This document shows positions 52,936 through 61,425 of a stretch of 64,000 nt of DNA, piece after piece. Source of the DNA: Yeosuana marina (lineage in GTDB: Bacteria; Bacteroidota; Bacteroidia; Flavobacteriales; Flavobacteriaceae); contig NZ_JAAKGI010000003.1 of NCBI RefSeq assembly GCF_011762485.1, forward strand, positions 372,001 through 436,000, given 5' to 3'. Made by a program: the position numbers and the translations under genes. The notes beneath the pieces are model-generated. The model saw nothing but the letters and a program-made list of their open reading frames with translations, searched no databases and had not been told where the DNA came from. Positions within the stretch are counted from its first letter, which is position 1. The number at the start of each line of letters is the position of its first letter.

Positions 52936-55647
52936 ATGAAAAAATTAGTTTTATTACTACTGCTTATGGCGGTAAGCAACACCTTTGCTCAAGTTAAAAT
53001 AGAAGGTACTGTGAGAGATAGTATAGGCAATCCGTTAGAGTTGGCTAATGTGATAGCCATTAATCAGCAAACTCAAAAATTAGATTCCTATGGTATTACA
53101 AATAACGATGGATATTTTAAACTATCGGTAGAAAAAAATACAACTTATAAATTACAAGTGAGCTATATCGGTATGAAAACGGCTCAAATTGATCTCACAA
53201 CAACCGATATTGATATTACAAAAGATATCAGTTTAGAAAATGATAATACATTAGATGAAATTGAACTTGTATATGAAATGCCTGTGGTTGTTAAAGGTGA
53301 TACTATTGTTTACAATGCAGATTCTTTTACATCGGGTACAGAAAGAAAGCTAGGAGATGTACTTAATAAATTACCGGGTGTTGAAGTTAATGACGACGGA
53401 CAAATTGAAGTTGAAGGAAAAACAGTAGGCAAAGTCATGGTTGAGGGTAAAGATTTTTTTGATGGCGATTCAAAACTAGCAACCCAAAATATACCAGCAA
53501 ATGCGATTGATAAAGTTGAAGTTCTTAAAAATTATGCAGAAGTTGGTCAGCTAAGTGGCGTAACCAATAATCAAGATAATGTGGCTATAAATATTAAGCT
53601 AAAACAAGGTAAAAAGAACTTTTGGTTTGGTAATTTAACAGCAGGATTAGGCGATTCCAAAAACAATACCTTGTATTTGGCACAACCCAAATTGTTTTAT
53701 TATAGTCCGGAGTATAGTATTAATTTTATTGGAGACTTAAATAATATTGGCGAAATAGCTTTTACCCGAAGAGACTATTTTAATTTCACAGGAGGCTTTA
53801 GACCTCCAAGCAGAAGCAGCGGAACCAACATCAATTTAGGAAGCAATAATTTAGGCTTCCTTACCATGCAAAATAATCGAGCCAAAGATATTAATACTAA
53901 ATTTGGAGCTGCTAATTTTAGTTATTCTCCTAAAAAGACTCTCGATGTTAGTGGATTTGCAATTTTCTCAAGTAGCAGGACACAGTTGCAAGAAAACAAT
54001 TCTATTTCGTATACGGACCCAACTTTAGGGATTCCTGACGAAAACACAGAAAGTAATACCACGCAACGTAGTGACTTGGGAATGCTTAAGTTTAGTACAA
54101 AATATAAGCCCAATGTTAACAATCAATTAAATTACGATGTGTTGGCAAGAACTTCAAAAGAATCTCAAGACCAGCTATTTTATTCATCGGTTAACGGAGA
54201 TATTTTACAATTAGAAAAATCATCACCTTTTAGTATTAATCAAAATTTAAATTACTATTACACGCTTGATGACAAGAATATCTTTGCATTAGAAATACAA
54301 CATTTACTACAAGACGAAGACCCATTTTATAATGCGTTTTTGGAGGATAAAGCTAGTTACTTAAATACAGCTGATGCCTTAGGATTAGACGGTTCTCAAT
54401 CAAGTTATGATGTTGCTCAAGACAAGCGTGTTAAGTCAAATCAAGTAGATGCAAAATTAGATTATTGGAATATTTTAAATCTAAAAAGTGATATTAATTT
54501 CACCTTAGGAACTATTTACAGCAAGCAAAAATTTAATTCTAATATCTTTCAGTTTTTAGATGATAATTCAACCTTTCAACCTACGCCAACTCTAAACGAT
54601 GGTGTTGATTATAATGATATTGCTTATACGTTTAGTGATATGTATTTAGGACTACATTACCGATTAAAATCTGGAATTTTCACTTTTACTCCGGGTGTTT
54701 CGGCGCATGCGTATAGTGCTAAAAACAATCAGTTTAATGTAAATTATAAAGACAACTTTTTTAGATTGTTACCAGATTTTAATATCCTTATGCAATTAAA
54801 AAAGAGTGAGCAAATTGTATTTAATTACGCTATGCAAACCAGTTTTACAGATATAAATCAATTAGCAAAAGGATTAGTATTAAATAATTATAAGTCTATT
54901 TTTTCTGGGAATCAAGAGCTTCAAAGTGCATTGGCTCATAATGTAAGTCTATCGTATTTTAGTTTTAATATGTTTAATTATACCAATGTAAATGCACGAT
55001 TAAGTTATACTAAAACTGTTGATAGAATTAGAACAACCTCACAATTTGATCCAGGAAGTGTGGTTAATATAAGTTCGCCGTTCAATTCTGGTTTAGCAGA
55101 TGAAAGTGCTAGTGCTTCTGGGCGTGCACAAAAAACCATTGGAAAATTTCGTGGTACTTTAAGTGGTAATTTTAGTTATAACAAATTCAATCAGTTTATC
55201 AATGGTAGAGCGTCTGTGAATGAAAATTACTCACAAACCTATAATACACGATTAGGAACTAATTTTAGAGAAGCTCCAAATTTTGAATTAGCTTATCGTT
55301 ATAGCATTCAAGATAACGATCAAGGTTCTAGAAGAACTAAGTTTTATACCAAAGCACCATCAATTGAATTTGATGCGTTGTTTCTTAAATCATTTACTTT
55401 TAAAACAAACTATAGCTATAATAATTTTAGCAATGAAGCTGGAACTATTAATGATTATGAGTTTTGGGATGCGTCACTATCCTATAAAAAGGATAAAGAT
55501 AGTAAATGGGAATATGAACTTAAAGCAACTAACTTGCTAGATACCAAATCGCAAAACAGCAGTAATACAGGAAGTGTGTCTGTAAGCGCCACCGAATATT
55601 ATATTCAACCACGTTTTTTAACCTTTAGGTTGCGATATGAGTTGTAA
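52936..55647 (+). CDS. TonB-dependent-receptor-like outer-membrane beta-barrel protein
   Basis: 903 residues. Signal peptide MKKLVLLLLLMAVSNTFAQ; carboxypeptidase-regulatory-like domain (22-110, VKIEGTVRDSIGNPLELANV); plug-like domain (GDTIVYNADSFTSGTERKLG, DVLNKLPGVEVNDDGQIEVE, VMVEGKDFFDGDSKLATQNI); and an OMP_b-brl_3 barrel ending FRLRYEL. It should sit in the outer membrane and import or assemble with the GLPGLI proteins encoded just upstream. Substrate unknown. 31 bases separate it from GLPGLI copy 2. Confidence 0.9.
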   Translation: MKKLVLLLLLMAVSNTFAQVKIEGTVRDSIGNPLELANVIAINQQTQKLDSYGITNNDGYFKLSVEKNTTYKLQVSYIGMKTAQIDLTTTDIDITKDISLENDNTLDEIELVYEMPVVVKGDTIVYNADSFTSGTERKLGDVLNKLPGVEVNDDGQIEVEGKTVGKVMVEGKDFFDGDSKLATQNIPANAIDKVEVLKNYAEVGQLSGVTNNQDNVAINIKLKQGKKNFWFGNLTAGLGDSKNNTLYLAQPKLFYYSPEYSINFIGDLNNIGEIAFTRRDYFNFTGGFRPPSRSSGTNINLGSNNLGFLTMQNNRAKDINTKFGAANFSYSPKKTLDVSGFAIFSSSRTQLQENNSISYTDPTLGIPDENTESNTTQRSDLGMLKFSTKYKPNVNNQLNYDVLARTSKESQDQLFYSSVNGDILQLEKSSPFSINQNLNYYYTLDDKNIFALEIQHLLQDEDPFYNAFLEDKASYLNTADALGLDGSQSSYDVAQDKRVKSNQVDAKLDYWNILNLKSDINFTLGTIYSKQKFNSNIFQFLDDNSTFQPTPTLNDGVDYNDIAYTFSDMYLGLHYRLKSGIFTFTPGVSAHAYSAKNNQFNVNYKDNFFRLLPDFNILMQLKKSEQIVFNYAMQTSFTDINQLAKGLVLNNYKSIFSGNQELQSALAHNVSLSYFSFNMFNYTNVNARLSYTKTVDRIRTTSQFDPGSVVNISSPFNSGLADESASASGRAQKTIGKFRGTLSGNFSYNKFNQFINGRASVNENYSQTYNTRLGTNFREAPNFELAYRYSIQDNDQGSRRTKFYTKAPSIEFDALFLKSFTFKTNYSYNNFSNEAGTINDYEFWDASLSYKKDKDSKWEYELKATNLLDTKSQNSSNTGSVSVSATEYYIQPRFLTFRLRYEL

Positions 55648-55676
55648 GTAGTATACATAATTTTTGGAGTTTAGTT

Positions 55677-55726
55677 TAACGGTAAAGTATAAGAATTCGC
55701 TTTTTTTTGCTTATACTTTACCGTTA
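55677..55726. repeat. 17-bp perfect inverted repeat overlapping the VOC gene 3' end
   Basis: TAACGGTAAAGTATAAG (55677-55693) and CTTATACTTTACCGTTA (55710-55726) are perfect complements around a T-rich loop. The right arm encodes the last residues (YNGKV) and stop of the VOC gene. It could act as a terminator for converging genes, but lacks the usual trailing T-tract outside the stem. Confidence 0.75.
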
Positions 55727-56148
55727 TATTTTGGGTCGAAATCCACCATCCATTCAATACCGAATTTGTCTCGAAACATCCCAAAATATGAACCCCAAGA
55801 ACTTTCTGCAAAAGGTACTTCAATATTTCCACCTGCTGAAAGTCCGTTAAATATTCTGTCAGCTTCTTCGTGACTTTCTGCGCTAACAGATATTTTAGAT
55901 CTGTTTTCATTTTCATTTACCCGACCCATACTTTCTGGAACGTCATTGGCCATTAAAACATTTTTGCCAATAGGTAAAGCAATGTGCATTATTTTATTTG
56001 CGTCTTTTTTTGCTATTGGAAATCCAGGGTTGGGAATATCTTTAAAACGCATAATCATTGCGAACTCTCCACCAAACACTGATTTGTAAAAATTGAAAGC
56101 TTCTTCGGCATTTCCGTTGAAGTTAATGTGAGGATTAATAAGTGCCAT
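55711..56148 (-). CDS. VOC/glyoxalase family protein (PhnB-like)
   Basis: 145 residues. INPHINFNGNAEEAFNFYKS and VFGGEFAMIMRFKDIPNP, then MHIALPIGKNVLMANDVPES and WGSYFGMFRDKFGIEWMVDF are hallmarks of the PhnB-like vicinal-oxygen-chelate fold. Substrate unknown. It lies 26 bases downstream of the serine hydrolase gene on the same strand. Its 3' end forms one arm of a strong inverted repeat. Confidence 0.9.
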   Translation of the reverse strand: MALINPHINFNGNAEEAFNFYKSVFGGEFAMIMRFKDIPNPGFPIAKKDANKIMHIALPIGKNVLMANDVPESMGRVNENENRSKISVSAESHEEADRIFNGLSAGGNIEVPFAESSWGSYFGMFRDKFGIEWMVDFDPKYNGKV

Positions 56149-56174
56149 AATTTTTAGTATTTTTTCATTGTATT

Positions 56175-57419
56175 TTATTGTTTTTTTTGATTACAATAGT
56201 CCATAACTGCAGTAAAAATTTGCTCTCTAAGAGGGTTTAAATTATAGTAAGTCTGCGTTTTTTGTAATCCCATATTCTGGCGATTAATCAATAGGATTAC
56301 AGATATATCATATTCTGGAACAACTGCAATACTAGTTCCTGTAAATCCTGTATGTCCAAAACTACCTTTGGGTGCATCTTTTATATAAGCACTACTATTA
56401 TTCATAACCCAACCTAGGCCATTTTTAAACTCATCTTGCGTTAAAAATAAGTTGATGGTTTTTCCAGAAATAAAAGGCCCATGCTCCGTTTTTCCATGAT
56501 GTTTTAATACATCAACAAGCTTTTGTAAATCGTCAACCGTAGAAAATAATCCTGCATGGCCAGATACACCATTATTGGCATACCACGCATTACCATCATT
56601 CACTTCACCTTTTAAAGTATAATGACGCCAGCCGTTCCATTGATTAGGGTTTATGCTGTCTAATTTAAAACCAAGCGAAGCGTCGGTAACCATTCTTTTT
56701 TCAAAAGGATTTCCATGCGATGTTGCTGCTATTTTTTTAGTCGAAGTATGTATAAGCGGATTATACATGGTGTGTGTCATGTTGAGTGGCTTAAATATGT
56801 TTTGTTCCATAAATTCATCCAATGGAAGTTTTGAAACGGTTTCAATAATATCTCCCAATAGCATAAATCCTAAATCACTATAATGTCTGCCACTGCCAAC
56901 AGAATATTTTAAAGGAAGTTGACCAATAAGTTTATATGTTTCTTGCCTATTATTACTAAAATAAAATAGTGGATACCACTCATATAGTCCTGCCGTATGG
57001 GTTAGCAGGTGCCTAATAGTTATGCTACTTTTTTCTGGTGTATCAAAGGATTTAATATATTTTGAAACGGGATCATCTACTTTGATAAGTCCTTTGTCAA
57101 CCAATAACATGATAGAAGTTGTCGTGCCAATCACTTTAGTAAGCGATGCTAAATCATACATATAGTTAACAGTTGTTTTATCAGGATTTGCGAGCGTTTG
57201 GTTGTTGTAATCTTTTAAATCAGCATATCCAAAAGCATGCTTGTAAATGTTTTGATCACCTTTTTTTATTAAAATAACGGCACCTGGAATATGAGATTCT
57301 TCCATTTCGTTTTGTAAAATAGAATTAATCTCAGCTATAAGTTTACTTTTCTTTTGAGCAATAGATGTGTGGAGGTTGAACGAAAGTATAACTAGAAAGA
57401 GAATTAACTGCTTTTGCAT
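56175..57419 (-). CDS. Secreted serine hydrolase, beta-lactamase/class C family
   Basis: 414 residues. Signal peptide MQKQLILFLVILSFNLHTSI. Nucleophile S92 in ASLTK (SxxK), Y180 in HYSDLG (YxD in place of YxN), and GHTGFTG near residue 357. The family includes esterases, D-aminopeptidases and peptidoglycan-related enzymes; substrate unclear. Likely periplasmic. Upstream of the VOC gene on the same strand. Confidence 0.9.
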   Translation of the reverse strand: MQKQLILFLVILSFNLHTSIAQKKSKLIAEINSILQNEMEESHIPGAVILIKKGDQNIYKHAFGYADLKDYNNQTLANPDKTTVNYMYDLASLTKVIGTTTSIMLLVDKGLIKVDDPVSKYIKSFDTPEKSSITIRHLLTHTAGLYEWYPLFYFSNNRQETYKLIGQLPLKYSVGSGRHYSDLGFMLLGDIIETVSKLPLDEFMEQNIFKPLNMTHTMYNPLIHTSTKKIAATSHGNPFEKRMVTDASLGFKLDSINPNQWNGWRHYTLKGEVNDGNAWYANNGVSGHAGLFSTVDDLQKLVDVLKHHGKTEHGPFISGKTINLFLTQDEFKNGLGWVMNNSSAYIKDAPKGSFGHTGFTGTSIAVVPEYDISVILLINRQNMGLQKTQTYYNLNPLREQIFTAVMDYCNQKKQ

Positions 57420-57699
57420 GAATGTGTTTTTAAAATGAATAATTTTTAAGAAATAATAAAAGGTGTCTGATAAAGGATAACAACGAAGTTATAATTTTCT
57501 TTTCAATATATGATAACTACGATTTGTAAAAAGCAAGGGGTTTCATAATATTTAAGTTACATAAAATACACATTCCCATAATTTTAATAACATTAAAACT
57601 GGTTTTATTTAACCTATTCTTAATTATTAAAACAACTAATCTTTAATAAGATACCCTATTTTTATATACCAAATGTACGTGTAATTTTTACCTACTTGT

Positions 57700-58563
57700 A
57701 TGAGTAAATCTGGTTCGAAAAAACGAAAAATAGACCTTGTTGTTATTTCAGATGTTCACCTTGGAACATATGGTTGTCAAGCCACGGAATTGCTAAATTA
57801 TATGCGGAGTATTAAGCCAAAAAAAGTAATTCTTAATGGTGATATTATTGATATTTGGCAGTTTAAAAAAAGCTATTGGCCCAAAGAGCATATGCAGGTT
57901 GTTAAGCATATTTTTAAATGGATAACTGATGATGTGGAGGTGTATTATATTACTGGGAATCACGACGAAATGCTTAGGAAGTTTGTAAACTTCAGCATTA
58001 ATAAGTTTAAAATAGTTAATAAAGTAGTTCTTAAATTAGATACTAAAACAGCTTGGTTTTTTCATGGAGATGTGTTTGATGTGACCATGCAACACTCTAA
58101 ATGGTTAGCAAAATTAGGAGCCAAGGGATATGATTTTCTTATTTTAATCAACAGCTGGGTAAATAGGATAAGTCATCTTTTTGGAAAGGGAAAAATATCC
58201 TTATCAAAAAAAATAAAGAATAGTGTAAAAGGTGCCGTAAAGCATATTAATAATTTTGAAAAAACGGCGGTAGATATAGCTGCTGAAAATAATTTTGATT
58301 ATGTGGTTTGTGGGCATATTCACCATCCTAAAATAGAAACATTTCAATCAATAGATAATAAAGTTACGTATTTAAATTCTGGTGATTGGGTTGAAAACTT
58401 AACAGCTTTAGAGTATCATAAATCAAAATGGACTATTTATAAATATGATGAAAATGATTTTAAACATTCGTTGAAAACTGATGATGAGGCAACTCTAGAA
58501 AAATCTAACAAAGAAATATTTAATGAATTATTAGCTGATTTTAATTTAATCAGACAAAAATAA
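57700..58563 (+). CDS. UDP-2,3-diacylglucosamine diphosphatase-like metallophosphoesterase
   Basis: 287 residues. Metallophosphatase motifs: SDVHLG (D18, H20), LNGDIID (D48), GNHDE (N87, H88, D89), FFHGDVFD and CGHIHHPKIE. The pattern and length match the LpxH-like branch of Bacteroidota, which hydrolyses UDP-diacylglucosamine to lipid X in lipid A synthesis. A closely related general UDP-sugar hydrolase is the alternative. Ten bases upstream of the glycosyltransferase gene, so co-transcribed. Confidence 0.88.
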   Translation: MSKSGSKKRKIDLVVISDVHLGTYGCQATELLNYMRSIKPKKVILNGDIIDIWQFKKSYWPKEHMQVVKHIFKWITDDVEVYYITGNHDEMLRKFVNFSINKFKIVNKVVLKLDTKTAWFFHGDVFDVTMQHSKWLAKLGAKGYDFLILINSWVNRISHLFGKGKISLSKKIKNSVKGAVKHINNFEKTAVDIAAENNFDYVVCGHIHHPKIETFQSIDNKVTYLNSGDWVENLTALEYHKSKWTIYKYDENDFKHSLKTDDEATLEKSNKEIFNELLADFNLIRQK

Positions 58564-58573
58564 GAATCCCCAA

Positions 58574-59602
58574 ATGAAGATATTGTATGCAGTTCAGGGA
58601 ACTGGAAATGGACATTTAAGTAGAGCCAAAGAACTTTACGCGGTATTAAACAACCGAGTTGAGGTTGATGTATTGGTTAGTGGATCGCAGTTTGAAATTA
58701 ATTGCCCGTTTCCGGTAAAATATCAACTTAAAGGAATTGTTTTTGTTTTTGGAAAAAAAGGCGGAATAGATTATTTAAAAACGCTAAAGGCAAACAATAT
58801 TTTCAGAATAATTAAGGAAATTAGATCATGTAATTTAAGTGATTACGATTTGATTATTAATGATTTTGAACCTATATCAGCTTGGGCAAGTTATTTAAGA
58901 GGTGATTTAAATTGCATTTCGTTAAGTCATCAAGGAGCCTTTTTGTCTAAAAAAGTACCGAAGCCCAAATGGAAAAGCTGGATAGGAAAGCTGGTTTTAA
59001 AATACTTTGCGCCTAGTGCTACAACCTATAGTTTTCATTTTAAAAGCTATGACAAAAATATATTTACGCCTATTATTAGAAATGATATAAGACGCCAAAG
59101 CATCAAAGAGAAAAATTACTTTGTGGTGTATTTGCCATTTTATAGTGATGAAAAAATAATTAAAGTATTAACAAAGATTAAAGGAGCCAAATGGAAAGTG
59201 TTTTCAAAACATTCAAAAGAGGCTTATAAAATTAAAAATGTAAGTGTAAAACCTATTTTTGATAGCGATTTTGAACGAGCGATGGCATGGAGTAAAGGCG
59301 TAATATGTGGTGCAGGTTTCGAAACACCTGCAGAGGCTATGTATTTAAAAAAGAAGCTATTGGTCGTTCCCATGAAAGGTCAATACGAACAAGCATGTAA
59401 TGCTGAAAGTTTAAAACAAATGGGTGTCTTAGTTCTACCTTCTTTTAATAAAAAAATGGTAGCATCAATTTTAAAATGGATTAAAAAAGATACTATTATT
59501 AATGTTGACTTTCCAGATAGAACACAGTTTATTGTTGATGAGATTATCACCAATCATATAGTAGCTACAGAATTATCAGAGCGATTATTGCAGAATATTT
59601 AA
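58574..59602 (+). CDS. Glycosyltransferase, MurG/GT-B-like
   Basis: 342 residues. MKILYAVQGTGNGHLSRAKE (glycine-rich nucleotide-sugar loop), INDFEPISAWAS and a C-terminal GVICGAGFETPAEAMYLKKK with LLVVPMKGQYEQACNAESLK, which is the nucleotide-diphosphate-binding part of the GT-B fold (family PF13528-like). Acceptor unknown. Follows the LpxH-like gene, which suggests a joint role in lipid or envelope glycosylation. Cytosolic, possibly peripheral. Confidence 0.85.
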   Translation: MKILYAVQGTGNGHLSRAKELYAVLNNRVEVDVLVSGSQFEINCPFPVKYQLKGIVFVFGKKGGIDYLKTLKANNIFRIIKEIRSCNLSDYDLIINDFEPISAWASYLRGDLNCISLSHQGAFLSKKVPKPKWKSWIGKLVLKYFAPSATTYSFHFKSYDKNIFTPIIRNDIRRQSIKEKNYFVVYLPFYSDEKIIKVLTKIKGAKWKVFSKHSKEAYKIKNVSVKPIFDSDFERAMAWSKGVICGAGFETPAEAMYLKKKLLVVPMKGQYEQACNAESLKQMGVLVLPSFNKKMVASILKWIKKDTIINVDFPDRTQFIVDEIITNHIVATELSERLLQNI

Positions 59603-59612
59603 ATCTGACGGA

Positions 59613-60869
59613 TTATTGTAATCCAAAGGCTTTTTTAACCTTATCTACATAATCTAATTTTTCCCAAGTAAATAGTTCCACATCAAGTGTTACAGTCTCA
59701 CCATTAGGTTGCTCAAAGGTCTTGGTAACAGTTTCGTTTTTACGCCCCATATGTCCATAAGCAGCTGTTTCACTGTAAATAGGTGCTCGTAATTTTAAAC
59801 GGTCTTCGATAGCCGATGGGCGCATGTCAAATAATTTTCTAACTTCTTTGGCAATTTCACCATCGGTCATATTAAAAGGACATGTTCCATAAGTATCAAC
59901 AAAAATCGATGTTGGTTCAACCACGCCAATAGCATAAGATACCTGAACTAAAATTTCATCGGCAACACCAGCAGCTACTAAATTTTTAGCAATATGGCGT
60001 GCAGCATACGCAGCACTTCGGTCAACTTTACTTGGGTCTTTTCCTGAAAAAGCACCACCTCCATGGGCACCTTTTCCGCCATAGGTGTCTACAATAATTT
60101 TACGACCTGTTAACCCAGTATCACCATGAGGACCTCCAATAACAAATTTTCCGGTTGGGTTTATATGGTAGGTAATATCATCATTAAATAAAACTTGAAT
60201 ATGTTCAGGAAGTTTAGCAACAACTCTTGGTATTAAAATGTGAATAATATCCTGTCTGATTTTGGCTAACATAACGTCATCCTCATCAAACTCATCATGT
60301 TGTGTTGATACGACGATAGCATCAATGCGTTGTGGACTGTTATCATCGCCATATTCAATGGTTACCTGACTTTTAGAATCGGGTCTTAAATAGGTAATCT
60401 CTTTATTTTCTCTGCGTAACTCTGCTAATTCAATTAAAATACGGTGAGATAAATCTAACGCCAAAGGCATATAGTTTTCGGTTTCGTTGGTGGCGTATCC
60501 AAACATCATACCTTGATCTCCTGCTCCTTGCTCTTCTTTACTAGCTCTGTCAACTCCACGGTTTATATCATCGGATTGCTCGTGAATAGCTGAAAAAATA
60601 CCACAAGAACTACCATCAAACATGTAGGCACTCTTGGTATAACCAATTTTATTAATCGTGTCTCTAGCAATCTTTTGAACATCTAAATACGTCGTAGATT
60701 TTACTTCACCAGCAAGTACTACTTGTCCTGTAGTTACAAGCGTTTCACAGGCTACTTTTGAATTAACGTCAAAGGCTAAAAAATTATCAATTAAAGCATC
60801 ACTAATTTGATCGGCTACTTTATCTGGGTGTCCTTCAGATACACTTTCTGAAGTAAATAAATATGACAT
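59613..60869 (-). CDS. metK: S-adenosylmethionine synthase
   Basis: 418 residues. [52 protein letters not shown] and [20 protein letters not shown] are the MetK signatures. It makes SAM from methionine and ATP in the cytoplasm. Converges with the glycosyltransferase gene, ten bases apart. Its leader carries a SAM-II-type riboswitch, so expression should fall when SAM is abundant. Confidence 0.97.
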   Translation of the reverse strand: MSYLFTSESVSEGHPDKVADQISDALIDNFLAFDVNSKVACETLVTTGQVVLAGEVKSTTYLDVQKIARDTINKIGYTKSAYMFDGSSCGIFSAIHEQSDDINRGVDRASKEEQGAGDQGMMFGYATNETENYMPLALDLSHRILIELAELRRENKEITYLRPDSKSQVTIEYGDDNSPQRIDAIVVSTQHDEFDEDDVMLAKIRQDIIHILIPRVVAKLPEHIQVLFNDDITYHINPTGKFVIGGPHGDTGLTGRKIIVDTYGGKGAHGGGAFSGKDPSKVDRSAAYAARHIAKNLVAAGVADEILVQVSYAIGVVEPTSIFVDTYGTCPFNMTDGEIAKEVRKLFDMRPSAIEDRLKLRAPIYSETAAYGHMGRKNETVTKTFEQPNGETVTLDVELFTWEKLDYVDKVKKAFGLQ

Positions 60870-60917
60870 AATATAAAATTTATATAGAAGATTTGACGAT
60901 AACGTCGAAGGAAGTTT

Positions 60918-61016
60918 ACACTGCCTTTAGCATTTTTTATTCTGAATTTATTTCAGAATCTTTCGATTCAAAAAATTAATTAGAAGAGGTTGCAATCAGT
61001 CAAATCTTTCCTCTAT
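60918..61016 (-). promoter_or_regulatory. SAM-II-type riboswitch (long-loop variant) in the metK leader
   Basis: On the - strand AGAGG (61014-61010) pairs with CCTCT (60989-60985) as P1. The loop reads GATTTGACTGATTGCAA, matching the SAM-II core. The 3' element TGCTAAAGGCAGT (60932-60920) carries GCTAAA and CAGT, which can pair with ACTG of the loop as the pseudoknot. The long L3 contains two hairpins (GAATC-GAAA-GATTC; TTCTGAA-TTCAGAA). It sits in the correct place, 49 bases upstream of metK. Recognised by eye, not by a covariance model. Confidence 0.75.
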
Positions 61017-61028
61017 TGTTTGTACATG

Positions 61029-61056
61029 CAAAAGTAAAAAAATAAAAAGAATACAA
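61029..61056 (-). promoter_or_regulatory. Promoter of metK
   Basis: On the - strand TTG (61056-61054), 17-base spacer, TACTTTTG (61036-61029), exact TAnnTTTG. Transcription would begin near 61022, a few bases before the riboswitch. Confidence 0.75.
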
Positions 61057-61125
61057 AGTTAATTTTGACTTTTTTCACAAATAATTAGGATGTTCATTTT
61101 TAAATAGAAACATTTGCTTCGAAGT

Positions 61126-61197
61126 ATGAAAAAACACTTTTTTGATACCATTTCGGTTGCTGTCATTGTGATTATATTGTATGAACAATGTATCTAA
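61126..61197 (+). CDS. Putative ilv operon leader peptide (attenuator)
   Basis: ATG 61126 to TAA 61195-61197, 23 codons, MKKHFFDTISVAVIVIILYE then QCI. Residues 9-18 (ISVAVIVIIL) contain four Ile, three Val and one Leu codon, exactly the amino acids made by the ilvD-ilvB pathway. It is 228 bases upstream of ilvD on the same strand and is followed by a hairpin with T-tract at 61222-61249. This is the layout of a ribosome-mediated attenuator. Not experimentally known from this sequence. Confidence 0.6.
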   Translation: MKKHFFDTISVAVIVIILYEQCI

Positions 61198-61221
61198 TTT
61201 TTAAAAATTAATAAGTTTTAA

Positions 61222-61249
61222 GGATTCTTTGCAAAACAGAAGCTTTTTT
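61222..61249 (+). terminator. Candidate attenuator terminator in the ilv leader
   Basis: GGATTCT (61222-61228) can pair with AGAAGCT (61238-61244, one mismatch) and Ts follow. The stem is weak (six pairs), so its role is tentative. The rest of the leader to 61425 shows no gene. Confidence 0.4.
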
Positions 61250-61425
61250 ATGTAATTTTTTTTCATTTTGAACATCATAAAAATAGCAGATTAATACACT
61301 GTAAATCAATTTTTTAACTCGTTTTAATGTGTGGTGAGTTTAACCTTGAAAACCAATGGTTGATATAAATAAAAACCTAATAATTTAATTTCGAACTTTA
61401 TTTTAAAAACAAGACTAATAAGTAA

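Noticed and set aside
60895..60915. GACG-TTAT-CGTC hairpin between the SAM-II element and metK
   Set aside because: Only four pairs and no T-run, so not a terminator on its own.
61329..61370. A second tiny ORF (MCGEFNLENQWLI) in the ilv leader
   Set aside because: Thirteen codons with no Ile/Val/Leu run comparable to the first leader peptide; probably chance.
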